A stretch of DNA of 64,000 nt, from positions 5,061,501 through 5,125,500 of the forward strand of contig NZ_CP157794.1 in the NCBI RefSeq assembly GCF_040111675.1, given 5' to 3'. Source of the DNA: Salinarimonas sp. (lineage in GTDB: Bacteria; Pseudomonadota; Alphaproteobacteria; Rhizobiales; Beijerinckiaceae). Below the pieces are notes generated by a model. It had not been told where the DNA came from. It made no database searches and was given only the letters and a program-made list of their open reading frames with translations. The translations under genes and the position numbers were made by a program. Below are positions 26,465-35,646 of this stretch, one piece after another (position 1 is the first letter of the stretch; every line of letters starts with the position of its first letter).

Positions 26465-29245
26465 TCACGCACCCGCGGCGCCGGCAGGCGGAGGCCTGCG
26501 GGCGACGAGGCGCTGATAGGCGAGGCCGATCGCCACCAGCGCGAGGCCGAGCCCGATGAAGGAGACGGCGCGCATCACGCCCTCGAGATTGGCGAGGTCG
26601 ATCAGGAACACCTTCAGCACCGCCGCCGCGAAGAAGGCGACGCCGACCAGGCGGGCGCGCCGGTCCTCGCGCGCGAAGCCGGCGGCGAGCGCGGCGATGC
26701 CGAGCCCGATCAGGGCCGCCGAATAGGCCCACATCTCGCCCTCGGTCGCCGCCCGCTCGATCCCGATCCGCGCGCCCTGCGCCGCCTGCCTTATCGCCAG
26801 GCCGACCCAGGCCGTGCCGAGCGCCAGCGACAGCCAGCCCGCGGCCTCCACGAACCAGGGCGGCCGCGCGCCCCGCGCGGCGTAGGCGAGCCCGGCGGCG
26901 AGCGCGGCGGGCAGCAGGTAGGCCGGAAGCAGGGAGTTGAAGATCGGCCCGCCGACGATCGCCTCGTCGGTGAGGAGCGGGTTCGCGGCGATGCCGAGCC
27001 CGCCCGCCACGAAGGCGAGCGCGAGCGCCGCGAAGGCGAGGCTGCCCCAGGTTGTCACCGGGTCCCGGCGCAGGAGGTCGATCCGCGTCGCCAGCGTCGA
27101 GAAGGCGAGCGCCGCCGTAGCCATCAGGCCGGCTTCCAGATGGTCCACCGTCGGCGCGAGCGGGTCGCCGCCGTGGAGCGCGTGGCGGATCTGGAAGAAG
27201 ACCAGGAAGGCGCCGAAGACGAAGGCGAGGCTCTCGGAAAAGCGCGAGACGTTGTCGCGACGGGTGCGGTCGAGGAGGCGCGCGGCGAGCGCGAAGGCGA
27301 CCGCCGGGACGCCGTAGCCGACGAGGAGCCAGTTGAGGAGGATCGTCCGGCCGGGATCCTCGGCGATGGTCGGATCGTCGACGAGACGCATCAGCACGAC
27401 GAAGCCCAGCACGCCCACCGCCAGGCGCAGCGTCGGGATGCGGGTGCGATCGGCGACGAAGGCGCTCCCCAGCGCCGCGAGGGCGAGGGCGACCGTGAGC
27501 AGGCCGCGGTCGAGGGTGAAGACGAAGCCGGCGGAGAGCGCCGCGAGCGCCGCCGCGGCCGAGCCGGCGAGAAGCAGCCGCGCCGGCGTCTCGCCGTCGG
27601 CCTCGGCGCTCGTGCGCTGAAGCCAGGCGGCGAGGGCCGCGTAGGCCGCGGCGATCGCGCCCGCCACGGCCGCGAAGGGCAGGACCGGCGCGGCCTCCAG
27701 CACGCGGAACTGGTCGGTGAGCGCCCAATAGACCACGACGAGCACGAAGAGCGGCGCGCCGGATGCCGCCGCGGCGACGAGGGAAGCGGGCCAGCGGGGC
27801 AGGGCCGCGCCGCGCAGGAGGCGCGCGATCGCCGCCCCCGCGATGGCGAGGGACGCGAGCGCGGCGAAGGCGAGGAAGAGTTCGAGCGCCTCCGGCAGGG
27901 GCGGGCGGGAGATCCCGCCGGGAAGGACCCGGGTCGGCTCGTCGACGATCTCGTCCGCCACGGGCCAGAAGGCGAGCGCGCCGCCGACGATCGCCGCGCC
28001 CATCAGCGGCCCCGCCGCCGCGGGCGCGAAGCGCAGGCCCGCCGCGACCAGGATCGCGGCGAGGACGCCGCCGAAGGCGATGCGCTCCACCGGCCCGACC
28101 CAATCATCGGTGAAGATCAGGATCGCGAGCGTGGCGAAGCCGGCGAGCACGGCGGTCGCCACCGCGTCGACCTGCGGGCGCGGGGCGCGATCGCGCCCGT
28201 AGGGCAGGACGACGAAGGCGCCCGCCGCCAGCGCGATCTGCAGCGCCACATGGGCGAGGGTCGGGGCCTGATCGATGACCGAGATCCAGCCGACGGGCAC
28301 GGTCCACAATCCCGCGCCGACCGCCGTCGATACGGCGAGCCAGCGCCAGCGCCGCAGCCGCGCGACGCCGTAGGCGGAGGCGGCGACGAAGGCGAGATAG
28401 GCGATCAGCGCCCAGGCGTTCGGCGCGTCGGTCTCGATCAGGAGCGGCGCGACGAGCGCGCCGAGCAGCCCGAGCGCCGCGAGCGCCGGCCCGTGCAGGG
28501 CGGCGGCGACCATCGTCCCGAGCGCGATGGCGGCGAGCAGCGCGAAGGCCAGCGTCGGGCCGATGAAGCCGTAGAGCGCGAAGGCGGCATAGGTGACGGC
28601 GAAGGCGGTGGTCGCGCCGGCCGCCGTGAGCGCGCCGGGCGCATAGGCGCCGCCGAAGGCCGGTATCGGCGCCGTGCGCCGGCGCAGGATCTCGCCGCCG
28701 GCCATGAGCGCGAGCGCGAACAGCGCACCGAGGCCGATGCGGGCGGCGGGGCCGAGCAGCCCCGCCTCGATCGAGGCGCGCACCAGGAAGATCCCGCCGA
28801 GCGCCAGCGCCAGCCCGCCGATCCAGACGGCCCAGCGGGTCCCGAAGCGCTCCTCGAAGCCGGGCCGCGCCACGGCCGTCTCGGGCTCCGGCGTTGGGCG
28901 CGCCGCGGCCGCCGCGGGCGGCAGCGGCGGGGGAAGCGGCGGCGGCGCGGGCGTCGCCTGCGGGGGGCGCGCGGCGAGGTCCTGCTCGGGCGCGGGACGC
29001 GGGGCTTCCTCGGGCGTGGCATCGCGGCGCGGCGGCGCGTGCTGCGCGCTGCGCAACGCGGCCATCTCCCGCTCGGCGAGCGCGAGACGCGTCTCCAGGG
29101 CGCGCACCCGCTGGCGCGCGGTGTAGCCCATCACCACGCCCGCGACGGCGAGCGACGGGATCGCCAGGAGGACGAGCCCGATGAGGAGGAAGAACAGGTC
29201 GTCGCTCACGTGGATCGCGCCCCCGGACGGCCGCTCGTGCGGCAT
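26465..29245 (-). CDS. DUF2339 polytopic membrane protein
   Basis: A 926-residue protein with an N-terminal helix (FFLLIGLVLLAIPSLAVAGV), a coiled segment ending AEREMAALRSAQ, a Pro/Ala-rich linker, and then more than twenty hydrophobic helices to the end. The start of the membrane part, FGTRWAVWIGGLALALGGIFLVR, is the conserved DUF2339 motif, and the C-terminal VLKVFLIDLANLEGVMRAVSFIGLG is also typical. Function is unknown; the family is often proposed to be an envelope or transport protein. It is convergent with the M48 gene, with only 7 bases between. Confidence 0.9.
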   Translation of the reverse strand: MPHERPSGGAIHVSDDLFFLLIGLVLLAIPSLAVAGVVMGYTARQRVRALETRLALAEREMAALRSAQHAPPRRDATPEEAPRPAPEQDLAARPPQATPAPPPLPPPLPPAAAAARPTPEPETAVARPGFEERFGTRWAVWIGGLALALGGIFLVRASIEAGLLGPAARIGLGALFALALMAGGEILRRRTAPIPAFGGAYAPGALTAAGATTAFAVTYAAFALYGFIGPTLAFALLAAIALGTMVAAALHGPALAALGLLGALVAPLLIETDAPNAWALIAYLAFVAASAYGVARLRRWRWLAVSTAVGAGLWTVPVGWISVIDQAPTLAHVALQIALAAGAFVVLPYGRDRAPRPQVDAVATAVLAGFATLAILIFTDDWVGPVERIAFGGVLAAILVAAGLRFAPAAAGPLMGAAIVGGALAFWPVADEIVDEPTRVLPGGISRPPLPEALELFLAFAALASLAIAGAAIARLLRGAALPRWPASLVAAAASGAPLFVLVVVYWALTDQFRVLEAAPVLPFAAVAGAIAAAYAALAAWLQRTSAEADGETPARLLLAGSAAAALAALSAGFVFTLDRGLLTVALALAALGSAFVADRTRIPTLRLAVGVLGFVVLMRLVDDPTIAEDPGRTILLNWLLVGYGVPAVAFALAARLLDRTRRDNVSRFSESLAFVFGAFLVFFQIRHALHGGDPLAPTVDHLEAGLMATAALAFSTLATRIDLLRRDPVTTWGSLAFAALALAFVAGGLGIAANPLLTDEAIVGGPIFNSLLPAYLLPAALAAGLAYAARGARPPWFVEAAGWLSLALGTAWVGLAIRQAAQGARIGIERAATEGEMWAYSAALIGLGIAALAAGFAREDRRARLVGVAFFAAAVLKVFLIDLANLEGVMRAVSFIGLGLALVAIGLAYQRLVARRPPPAGAAGA

Positions 29246-29375
29246 CGCGCCTCATCCATAGAGCATCATCCCACCGAGCGGTATCCGGTCGGTGGACGAG
29301 ACGATGCTCCGGAGGCGAAGCGAGAGCGAAATCCGCGTCCGCTCGCCACGCGGCGGTGGCGGCGGCGGCGATCCG

Positions 29376-29888
29376 TCAGGTCAGGGAGAGGCTGAAGGGC
29401 GCGCCCTCGAAGGCGTCCGCGCCGCGGCCGATGGCGTCGACGGCGTCGACCATGCGTCCGCGCCGGCCGAGAATGTCGTCGGCGACGGCGACGATCCGGC
29501 GGTTCGGCGTCGCCATGGGCGAGGCCGCCCGCAGGGCCCGCGCGATCGCGGCCTCGTCGCGCTCGGGCGCGAGCGCGCAGGCGGCGGCGAAGGCGCTCGC
29601 CGTGGAGCGGCTGATCCCGGCCCAGCAATGGATCACCATCGGCGCCGTGCGCTCCCAGCCGCTCACGAAGGCGAGGAGCTGCTCGACATGCTCGACGCTC
29701 GGCAGGACGTGGCCCTCGCGCGGCTCGATGATGTCGGACATGAACAGCGTCAGGTGCCGGCCCTCCGCGATGGCGGCGGGGCGCGTCATGGCGGTGCCGA
29801 CGCTCACCAGCGTGACGAGATGCGAGGCGCCCGTCTCGAAGACGGTCTCCTCCAGGCGGGACAGGGGGCAGACGTGCAGGATCGGCAT
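29376..29888 (-). CDS. protein tyrosine phosphatase-like protein
   Basis: A 170-residue phosphatase of the dual-specificity/tyrosine type. The catalytic loop is HCWAGISRS (C-x5-R), preceded by a conserved aspartate in TLFMSDIIEP. The ATG at 29888 is preferred to one 10 codons upstream because the extra residues are only basic filler. Related single-domain phosphatases are common in Hyphomicrobiales next to unrelated genes; the substrate is unknown. It lies 130 bases upstream of the DUF2339 gene on the same strand. Confidence 0.85.
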   Translation of the reverse strand: MPILHVCPLSRLEETVFETGASHLVTLVSVGTAMTRPAAIAEGRHLTLFMSDIIEPREGHVLPSVEHVEQLLAFVSGWERTAPMVIHCWAGISRSTASAFAAACALAPERDEAAIARALRAASPMATPNRRIVAVADDILGRRGRMVDAVDAIGRGADAFEGAPFSLSLT

Positions 29889-29918
29889 GGCACGAGGCAA
29901 TCGCAGCCGCCGGCCCAC

Positions 29919-30173
29919 CTGTCAACGCGACCGCGCCGCGCGGACAGCGGTTACCAAATGGTTAAAGTCGTCGAGCGCGTATTTACCCGTAATCTCACCG
30001 CCACATTTTCGCCACTAGTGGGACGACTTGAAGACGGCCAAGTGTTTGATCTGTGGTTTCGTTGCAGAAATAGCACGCACCGGATCAATTGCTTGGAAAC
30101 CATTCTGGAGCACTTTCGCGAGGCCCCCGAGTCGCGATATCGAGGCGACATCCCAGTACATGAGGACCTCAGA
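29919..30173. promoter_or_regulatory. AT-richer promoter/leader region of the Omp25-like gene
   Basis: This 255-bp gap separates the divergent phosphatase and porin genes. From about 29950 to 30130 the base composition drops well below the window average. A perfect 10-bp palindrome CCACTAGTGG lies at 30012-30021, and TTGAAG follows at about 30029. A long 5' leader is usual for highly expressed porins. No -10 box could be fixed with confidence. Confidence 0.4.
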
Positions 30174-30830
30174 ATGAAACGTCTGCTCATCGCCTCCACG
30201 GCCCTCGTCGCGTTCTCGGCCGGCGCCCTCGCCGCCGACCTGCCCGTGCGCACCGAGCCGGCCCCCTTCGTCCCCGTCGCCCCCGTCTTCACCTGGACCG
30301 GCTTCTACGCCGGCGTGAACGCGGGCTACGCCTGGGGCGACTTCACCGGCACCGGCGGCGCGCTGTTCGGCGACGCCGACGGCTTCGTCGGCGGCGGCCA
30401 GCTCGGCTACAATGTCCAGTTCGGCAACTTCGTGGTCGGCCTCGAGACCGACCTGCAGTGGGCCAACTTCGAGGCCGACCGCCTGTCGCTGGCCATCCCG
30501 GCGGGCTCGGACGCCCAGCTCGACTGGTTCGGCACGACCCGCGCCCGCGGCGGCGTCGCCTTCGACCGCACCTTCCTGTACGCCACCGGCGGTCTCGCCT
30601 ACGGCGGCGCCGAGGTGACGCTCCCGGGCATCGCGTCCGACGACAACACGCATGTCGGCTGGACGCTGGGCGCCGGCCTGGAGCACGCCTTCACCAACAA
30701 CCTCACCGCCAAGGTCGAGTACCTCTACACCGACCTCGACGACGAGACCTACAACCTCGGCGCCGCCGGCACGCCCAGCGCCGGCGCCGAGTTCTCGACC
30801 GTCCGCGGCGGCCTGAACTACAAGTTCTGA
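30174..30830 (+). CDS. Omp25/Omp31-like outer-membrane beta-barrel protein
   Basis: A 218-residue outer-membrane protein. The signal peptide MKRLLIASTALVAFSAGALA is followed by the family phrase FTWTGFYAGVNAGYAWGDF. Later strands include GGQLGYNVQFGNFVVGLETD, the TTRARGGVAFDRTFLYATGG pair and the C-terminal LTAKVEYLYTDL ... RGGLNYKF ending in Phe, the usual barrel-insertion signal. GAGG lies 8-9 bases before the ATG. A strong terminator follows. Such proteins are abundant surface porins or structural proteins in Hyphomicrobiales. Confidence 0.95.
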   Translation: MKRLLIASTALVAFSAGALAADLPVRTEPAPFVPVAPVFTWTGFYAGVNAGYAWGDFTGTGGALFGDADGFVGGGQLGYNVQFGNFVVGLETDLQWANFEADRLSLAIPAGSDAQLDWFGTTRARGGVAFDRTFLYATGGLAYGGAEVTLPGIASDDNTHVGWTLGAGLEHAFTNNLTAKVEYLYTDLDDETYNLGAAGTPSAGAEFSTVRGGLNYKF

Positions 30831-30855
30831 TCCCGCGAGGATCGGACACGACGAA

Positions 30856-30885
30856 GCCCGGGGCTGCCGCGCCCCGGGCTTTTTT
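30856..30885 (+). terminator. rho-independent terminator of the Omp25-like gene
   Basis: A perfect 9-bp stem GCCCGGGGC/GCCCCGGGC with a 6-base loop is followed directly by six T residues, 26 bases after the porin stop. Confidence 0.92.
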
Positions 30886-30940
30886 CGTGCGCACGCGGCC
30901 GGGCGCTCGGAAGCGGCACCCCGCCGCCCGCCGTAAACGC

Positions 30941-30976
30941 GAGAGGGGCGCCCGCCTTCCGGCGGGCGCCCCTCTC
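30941..30976 (-). terminator. hairpin terminator of mmsA
   Basis: A perfect 16-bp stem GAGAGGGGCGCCCGCC with a 4-base loop lies 31 bases beyond the mmsA stop. On the minus strand it is followed by GCGTTTAC, a weak T tract. The length and perfection of the stem make a terminator or mRNA-protecting hairpin likely. Confidence 0.75.
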
Positions 30977-31007
30977 GACGCTCGTCTGCGGGAACCCGCG
31001 CCGGCCG

Positions 31008-32504
31008 TCACTGCATCGTCGGGATGACGAACTCCGCGCCTTCCTTCACGCCCGAGGGCCAGCGCGCCGTCACCGTCTTCGTCTTGGTGTAGAAGCGGAT
31101 CGCGTCCGGGCCGTGCTGGTTCAGGTCGCCGAAGCCGGAGCGCTTCCAGCCGCCGAACGTGTGGTAGGCGAGCGGCACCGGGATCGGCACGTTCACGCCC
31201 ACCATGCCGACGTTCACCTTGGCCGCGAAGTCGCGGGCCGCGTCGCCGTCGCGGGTGAAGATGGCGACGCCGTTGCCGTACTGGTGGTCGTTGGCGAGCC
31301 GCAGGCCCTCGGCGTAGTCCTTGGCGCGCACCACCGAGAGGACCGGGCCGAAGATCTCCTCCTGGTAGATGCGCATGTCCGGCGTGACCTCGTCGAACAG
31401 GCAGCCGCCCATGTAGAAGCCCTTCTCGTAGCCCTGCAGCGAGAAGTCCCGGCCGTCGACCACGAGTTTCGCGCCTTCCTGCACGCCGAGGTCGACGTAG
31501 GACTTCACCTTGTCGAGGTGCGCCTTGGTCACCAGCGGGCCGAAATCGGCGCTCGGATCGGTGGAGGGGCCGACCTTCAGGCTCTCGACGCGCGGGATCA
31601 GCTTCTCCAGCAGCCGGTCGGCGGTGGCCTGGCCGACGGGCACCGCGACCGAGACCGCCATGCAGCGCTCGCCCGCCGAGCCGTAGCCGGCGCCGACCAG
31701 GGCGTCGACCGTCTGGTCCATGTCGGCGTCGGGCATGATGATCATGTGGTTCTTGGCGCCGCCGAAGCATTGGGCGCGCTTGCCGGTCGCCGCCGCGCGG
31801 GCATAGACGTACTGGGCGATGTCGGAGGAGCCGACGAAGCCCACCGCCTTGATGTCCGGGTCCTCCAGGACGGCGTCCACCGCCTCCTTGTCGCCGTTGA
31901 CGACGTTGAGGATGCCCGCCGGCAGGCCGGCCTCGAGCATCAGCTCGGCGAGGCGCATGGGCACGCCCGGATCGCGCTCGGACGGCTTGAGGATGAAGGC
32001 GTTGCCGCAGGCGATGGCCGGGGCGAACTTCCACATCGGGATCATGGCGGGGAAGTTGAACGGCGTGATGCCGGCCACGACGCCCAGCGGCTGGCGCATC
32101 GAGTACATGTCGATGCCCGGCCCCGCGCCCTCGGTGTACTCGCCCTTCTGCAGATGGGCGATGCCGATGACGAACTCGCAGACCTCGAGCCCGCGCTGGA
32201 TGTCGCCCTTGGCGTCGGCGACCGTCTTGCCGTGCTCGCGTGCGAGAATGTCGGCGAGCTCGTCCATGTTGCGGTTGAGCAGGTCGACGAACTTCATGAA
32301 CACGCGCGCGCGGCGCTGCGGGTTCGTCGCGCCCCAGGCCGGCTGCGCCTCGAGCGCGTTCTCGACGGCGGCGCGCACCTCGTCACGGGTGGCCAGCGCG
32401 ACCTTCGCCTTCACCTCGCCGGTCATGGGCTCGTAGACGTCGCCGTAGCGCCCCGAGGAGCCTTCGACCTCGCGTCCGCCGATGAAATGTCCAACCGTGC
32501 GCAT
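31008..32504 (-). CDS. mmsA: methylmalonate-semialdehyde dehydrogenase (CoA-acylating)
   Basis: A 498-residue aldehyde dehydrogenase that turns (methyl)malonate semialdehyde into propionyl-CoA or acetyl-CoA in valine and myo-inositol breakdown. The active site GSAGERCMAVSVAVP has the catalytic Cys in the sequence typical of MmsA, and GVVAGITPFNFPAMIPMW and AYHTFGGWKRSGFGDLNQHG are characteristic. It is divergent from a LysR regulator 175 bases away, which probably controls it. The acyl-CoA dehydrogenase at the window start could serve the same valine pathway. Confidence 0.95.
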   Translation of the reverse strand: MRTVGHFIGGREVEGSSGRYGDVYEPMTGEVKAKVALATRDEVRAAVENALEAQPAWGATNPQRRARVFMKFVDLLNRNMDELADILAREHGKTVADAKGDIQRGLEVCEFVIGIAHLQKGEYTEGAGPGIDMYSMRQPLGVVAGITPFNFPAMIPMWKFAPAIACGNAFILKPSERDPGVPMRLAELMLEAGLPAGILNVVNGDKEAVDAVLEDPDIKAVGFVGSSDIAQYVYARAAATGKRAQCFGGAKNHMIIMPDADMDQTVDALVGAGYGSAGERCMAVSVAVPVGQATADRLLEKLIPRVESLKVGPSTDPSADFGPLVTKAHLDKVKSYVDLGVQEGAKLVVDGRDFSLQGYEKGFYMGGCLFDEVTPDMRIYQEEIFGPVLSVVRAKDYAEGLRLANDHQYGNGVAIFTRDGDAARDFAAKVNVGMVGVNVPIPVPLAYHTFGGWKRSGFGDLNQHGPDAIRFYTKTKTVTARWPSGVKEGAEFVIPTMQ

Positions 32505-32604
32505 TGTGCACGCCTCCCTTGCTCTCGCGGCATACCGATATCATTTGCGATATTTGCACAGCTATAGGAGAAATCGAAGCCGTCACGTGCGAAACTGCAC
32601 GCAC
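32497..32604. promoter_or_regulatory. putative LysR-type sites between mmsA and lysR
   Basis: Two interrupted dyads with the same GTGC/GCAC arms lie in the divergent control region: GTGC-GCATTGT-GCAC at 32497-32511, which covers the mmsA start codon, and GTGCG-N8-CGCAC at 32587-32604. Repeated related dyads are what a LysR regulator would bind. The region around 32535-32580 is AT-richer and probably holds the promoters. Confidence 0.4.
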
Positions 32605-32679
32605 CATAACGCTGGGGAAACGCCCCCGGGGGCCGGTCCGCCGCTTCGCCTCCGCCGGGACCTTCGAGTGGAGTCTATC

Positions 32680-33588
32680 ATGAGTCGCTTCGATTGGGAC
32701 GACCTGCGCTTCTTTCTCGCCGTGGCGCGGGTCGGCCGACTCACCGTCGCCGCGCGGCGTCTCGGTGCGGACCATGCCACGGTCTCGCGCCGCATCACCG
32801 CCCTGGAGGACGCGCTGAAGGCGAAATTGTTCGAGCGCCGGCCCCAGGGCTACGCGCTGACCGAGCACGGGGAGCGCCTCCTCGCCAAGGCCGAGGCGAT
32901 CGAGACGCAGGCGCTGGCGGTCTCCTCGGAGATCGGCGGGGCGGACCTCGCTCTCTCGGGCACGGTGCGCATCGGCGCGCCGGACGGCTTCGGCACCATG
33001 TTCCTCGCCCCGCGCACGGCGGATCTCGCCAAGCAGTACCCGGACCTGGAGCTGCAGATCGTCGCCATGCCGCGGCTGCTCTCGCTCTCGAAGCGCGAGG
33101 CCGACATCGCCATCTCGCTCGCCCCGCCGAAGGAGGGCAAGATCGTCGCCCGCCGGCTCACCGACTACAAGCTCGGCGTCTTCGCGACCCAGGACTATCT
33201 CGACCGCTCGAAGCCGATCGAGACGCCGGAGGACCTGCAGGACCATCCGGTCATCGGCTACATCGACGATCTGATCTTCACGCCCGAGCTCGACTATCTC
33301 GACGAGGTCTCGAAGGGGCTGCGCGCCAAGATCGCCTCGTCCTCCCTGGTGACCCAGATGGAGGCCGCCCTCGCCGGCGCGGGCGTCTGCGTGCTCCCGT
33401 ACTACGTCGCCGCCCGAAACCCCCGCCTCGTCCAGATCCTGCCCGAGAAGACCAGCTTCTCGCGCTCCTACTGGCTGATCGTCCACGCCGACCTGAAGGA
33501 CATCGCCCGCATCCGCGCGATGATGGACTTCCTCGTGCGCGAGGTGAAGGCGGCGCGGCTCGACTTCATGCCGGAGGATCGGCCGTGA
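32680..33588 (+). CDS. LysR-family transcriptional regulator
   Basis: A 302-residue regulator with an N-terminal winged helix-turn-helix (WDDLRFFLAVARVGRLTVAARRLG, then HATVSRRITALEDAL) and a C-terminal periplasmic-binding-protein-like effector domain beginning GTVRIGAPDGFGTMFLAP. It resembles LysR regulators found divergent to mmsA in other proteobacteria. The ATG at 32680 is the natural start for this family; upstream codons in frame are in the control region. It probably regulates mmsA in response to a pathway intermediate. Confidence 0.92.
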   Translation: MSRFDWDDLRFFLAVARVGRLTVAARRLGADHATVSRRITALEDALKAKLFERRPQGYALTEHGERLLAKAEAIETQALAVSSEIGGADLALSGTVRIGAPDGFGTMFLAPRTADLAKQYPDLELQIVAMPRLLSLSKREADIAISLAPPKEGKIVARRLTDYKLGVFATQDYLDRSKPIETPEDLQDHPVIGYIDDLIFTPELDYLDEVSKGLRAKIASSSLVTQMEAALAGAGVCVLPYYVAARNPRLVQILPEKTSFSRSYWLIVHADLKDIARIRAMMDFLVREVKAARLDFMPEDRP

Positions 33589-33707
33589 CGGGGCGGGCGC
33601 GCGCGGCTTGCAAAAAAGATCGGGGATAAATATTCCCTGTTTGTTCACAGAAGGCGCGTGCGCTGCTAGGCTGGACGCAATGCCATGACCTGACCGGCCT
33701 TCCACTC

Positions 33708-34808
33708 ATGCTGCTGCGCGATCCCGACGACGAGACCTGTTCGACCGCGGCTCCAGCCGATGCGGTCCGGCCGAGCGGCGCGCCGGCGCGAGCGCTCGTC
33801 TATCCGGAACTCCGGTACATGGGGTCGAAGCGCCGGCTGATCCCCTGGATCCACGACGTGCTCGCGACGCTCGATTTCGAGACGGCGCTCGATCCGTTCT
33901 CGGGCACCGGCTGCGTCGCCTACTTGATGAAGGCGATGGGGCGGCGGGTGACGGCATCCGATTTCCTCAGCTTCACGAGCCTCATCGCGCAGGCGACGGT
34001 TGCGAACGGCACGCGGACCCTCGACACGGCCGATATCGATGCGATCCTCTCCTTGCGCGCCGATGTCGACGACTTCGTCGCACGGACCTTCGCAGGCGTG
34101 TTCTTCACCGCGGAGGACCGCGCCTTTCTCGATCGCGCTTCCGCAGGACTGCGCGGGCTCGACGATCAGGACGCGCGCGCTCTCGCCTATGCCGCGCTGT
34201 TTCGCTCCTGCTTGAAGAAGCAGCCCCGCGGAGTGTTCACCGTGTCGGGGGACCTCGCCCATTACGACGACGGCAGGCGGGATCTGCGTCTCTCGCTGGA
34301 GGAGCATTTCCGCGAGCAGGTCGCCGTGTTCAACGCCGCCGTGTTCGACAACGGGCGGATCAATCGCGCGCTCCAGGCCGACGTCTTCGCCGTCGACCCC
34401 GTCGGCTTCGATCTCGTCTATCTCGATCCCCCCTACGTGCCGCGTTCGGACGACAATTGCTATGTGAAGCGGTACCATTTCCTCGAAGGGCTATCCTGCT
34501 ACTGGCAGGGCCTCGAGATCCTGCACGGGACCAAGGTGAAGAAGATCGCCAAGCGCTTCACGCCGTTCAGCTACCGACGGACGGCCGTGGATGCGTTCGA
34601 GCGCATGTTTGCGCGCTTCTCGAAGAGCACCATCGTGCTGTCCTACTCTTCCAACGGCTATCCCGACCTGGACGTTCTCGAGGAGCTCCTCCGCCGCTAC
34701 AAGCGCAGGGTTGACATTTTCGAGCGTTCGCATCGATATCATTTCGGAACGCACGCTTCGGTAGAACGTGCACGGGTCACCGAATATCTCGTCGTCGGGC
34801 GCGAATGA
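33708..34808 (+). CDS. D12-class adenine-specific DNA methyltransferase
   Basis: A 366-residue N6-adenine DNA methyltransferase. The SAM-binding motif DPFSGTG is at residues 62-68, preceded by LRYMGSKRRLIPWI as in the D12 class, and the catalytic motif is DPPY near residue 240 (YLDPPYVPRSDDNCY). It forms a unit with the endonuclease gene that follows, sharing ATGA at 34805-34808. It should protect host DNA at the site cut by its partner; the recognition sequence is unknown. The flanks 33600-33650 are AT-rich compared with the rest, consistent with acquired DNA. Confidence 0.92.
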   Translation: MLLRDPDDETCSTAAPADAVRPSGAPARALVYPELRYMGSKRRLIPWIHDVLATLDFETALDPFSGTGCVAYLMKAMGRRVTASDFLSFTSLIAQATVANGTRTLDTADIDAILSLRADVDDFVARTFAGVFFTAEDRAFLDRASAGLRGLDDQDARALAYAALFRSCLKKQPRGVFTVSGDLAHYDDGRRDLRLSLEEHFREQVAVFNAAVFDNGRINRALQADVFAVDPVGFDLVYLDPPYVPRSDDNCYVKRYHFLEGLSCYWQGLEILHGTKVKKIAKRFTPFSYRRTAVDAFERMFARFSKSTIVLSYSSNGYPDLDVLEELLRRYKRRVDIFERSHRYHFGTHASVERARVTEYLVVGRE

Positions 34809-35644
34809 AAGTCGTCGAACAGAGCTTGGACGAAGTCGTCGCGGCGCTCAGCCCGCTCGCCGTCGATTGGATGGACAAGGTGGCAGGAGGCGTGATCGCG
34901 AAGCTCGCGGCACTCCCCATCAAGGAGGCTTTCGGCCGCGAGGACATCTCGGCCCTTCTCGACGCGAACTTCGAGGAGGGCATGATATGCGCCCGCCTCT
35001 TCCTGGCGCTCTCCAAAGACCAGATGGAGGTCGCCCTGCGCGGGGAGCTCGGGCCCGGCGGCATCGGAGCGAAGCGCTTCGCCACGGATCGCACCGCGTT
35101 TCTCGATGCCTTCGAGCGGCTCGGCCTCCCGGCGGCGATGACGCGCGCCGTGAATTACGAGCCGGTCTGGAGCGATATCTTGGTCGAGCGGCTGCGCTCG
35201 GGGCGGGGTTCGGCGATCCAGGGGCAGCGCCGGGGACGAGGGCTGGAGGATTTCGTCGAAGCGGCCCTGGTCGAAGTTTTCGGAGCGGACGGCTATCGCG
35301 CTCGTTGCGTCTTCGACGGCGTTCGCGGCCGTCGCGCCAAGTGCGACTTCGCCATCCCGGACAGCACGCGCCCACGGATCATCGTCGAGACGAAAGGCTA
35401 CGGTGCGACGGGATCCAAGATGACGGACATCATCGGCGACCTCGACGCCATTATCGACGCCAAGCGCCACGATCAGCAGCTCCTTTTCGTCACGGACGGC
35501 ACGACCTGGCAGGCTCGCCTGTCGGATCTACGCAAGATCGTGGAGCGGCAGAACGACGGGAAGATCGCGCGCATCTACACGATGAAGATGCGCGACACCT
35601 TGGTGGCGGACCTCGCGACGTTGAAGGCGCAATTCGGTCTCTAG
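34805..35644 (+). CDS. type II restriction endonuclease, PD-(D/E)XK fold (DpnII-like)
   Basis: A 279-residue protein coupled to the methyltransferase by a 4-base overlap. A nuclease core is visible in the second half: GRGLEDFVE (E148), KCDFAIPD (D181) and IIVETKGYG (E195-x-K197), the D...ExK arrangement of PD-(D/E)XK nucleases. The layout, an N-terminal helical region and a C-terminal nuclease, recalls DpnII/MboI-type enzymes paired with D12 methylases, but this is memory of the family rather than a search. All catalytic residues are intact, so the system may be active. Confidence 0.82.
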   Translation: MKVVEQSLDEVVAALSPLAVDWMDKVAGGVIAKLAALPIKEAFGREDISALLDANFEEGMICARLFLALSKDQMEVALRGELGPGGIGAKRFATDRTAFLDAFERLGLPAAMTRAVNYEPVWSDILVERLRSGRGSAIQGQRRGRGLEDFVEAALVEVFGADGYRARCVFDGVRGRRAKCDFAIPDSTRPRIIVETKGYGATGSKMTDIIGDLDAIIDAKRHDQQLLFVTDGTTWQARLSDLRKIVERQNDGKIARIYTMKMRDTLVADLATLKAQFGL

Positions 35645-35646
35645 CC

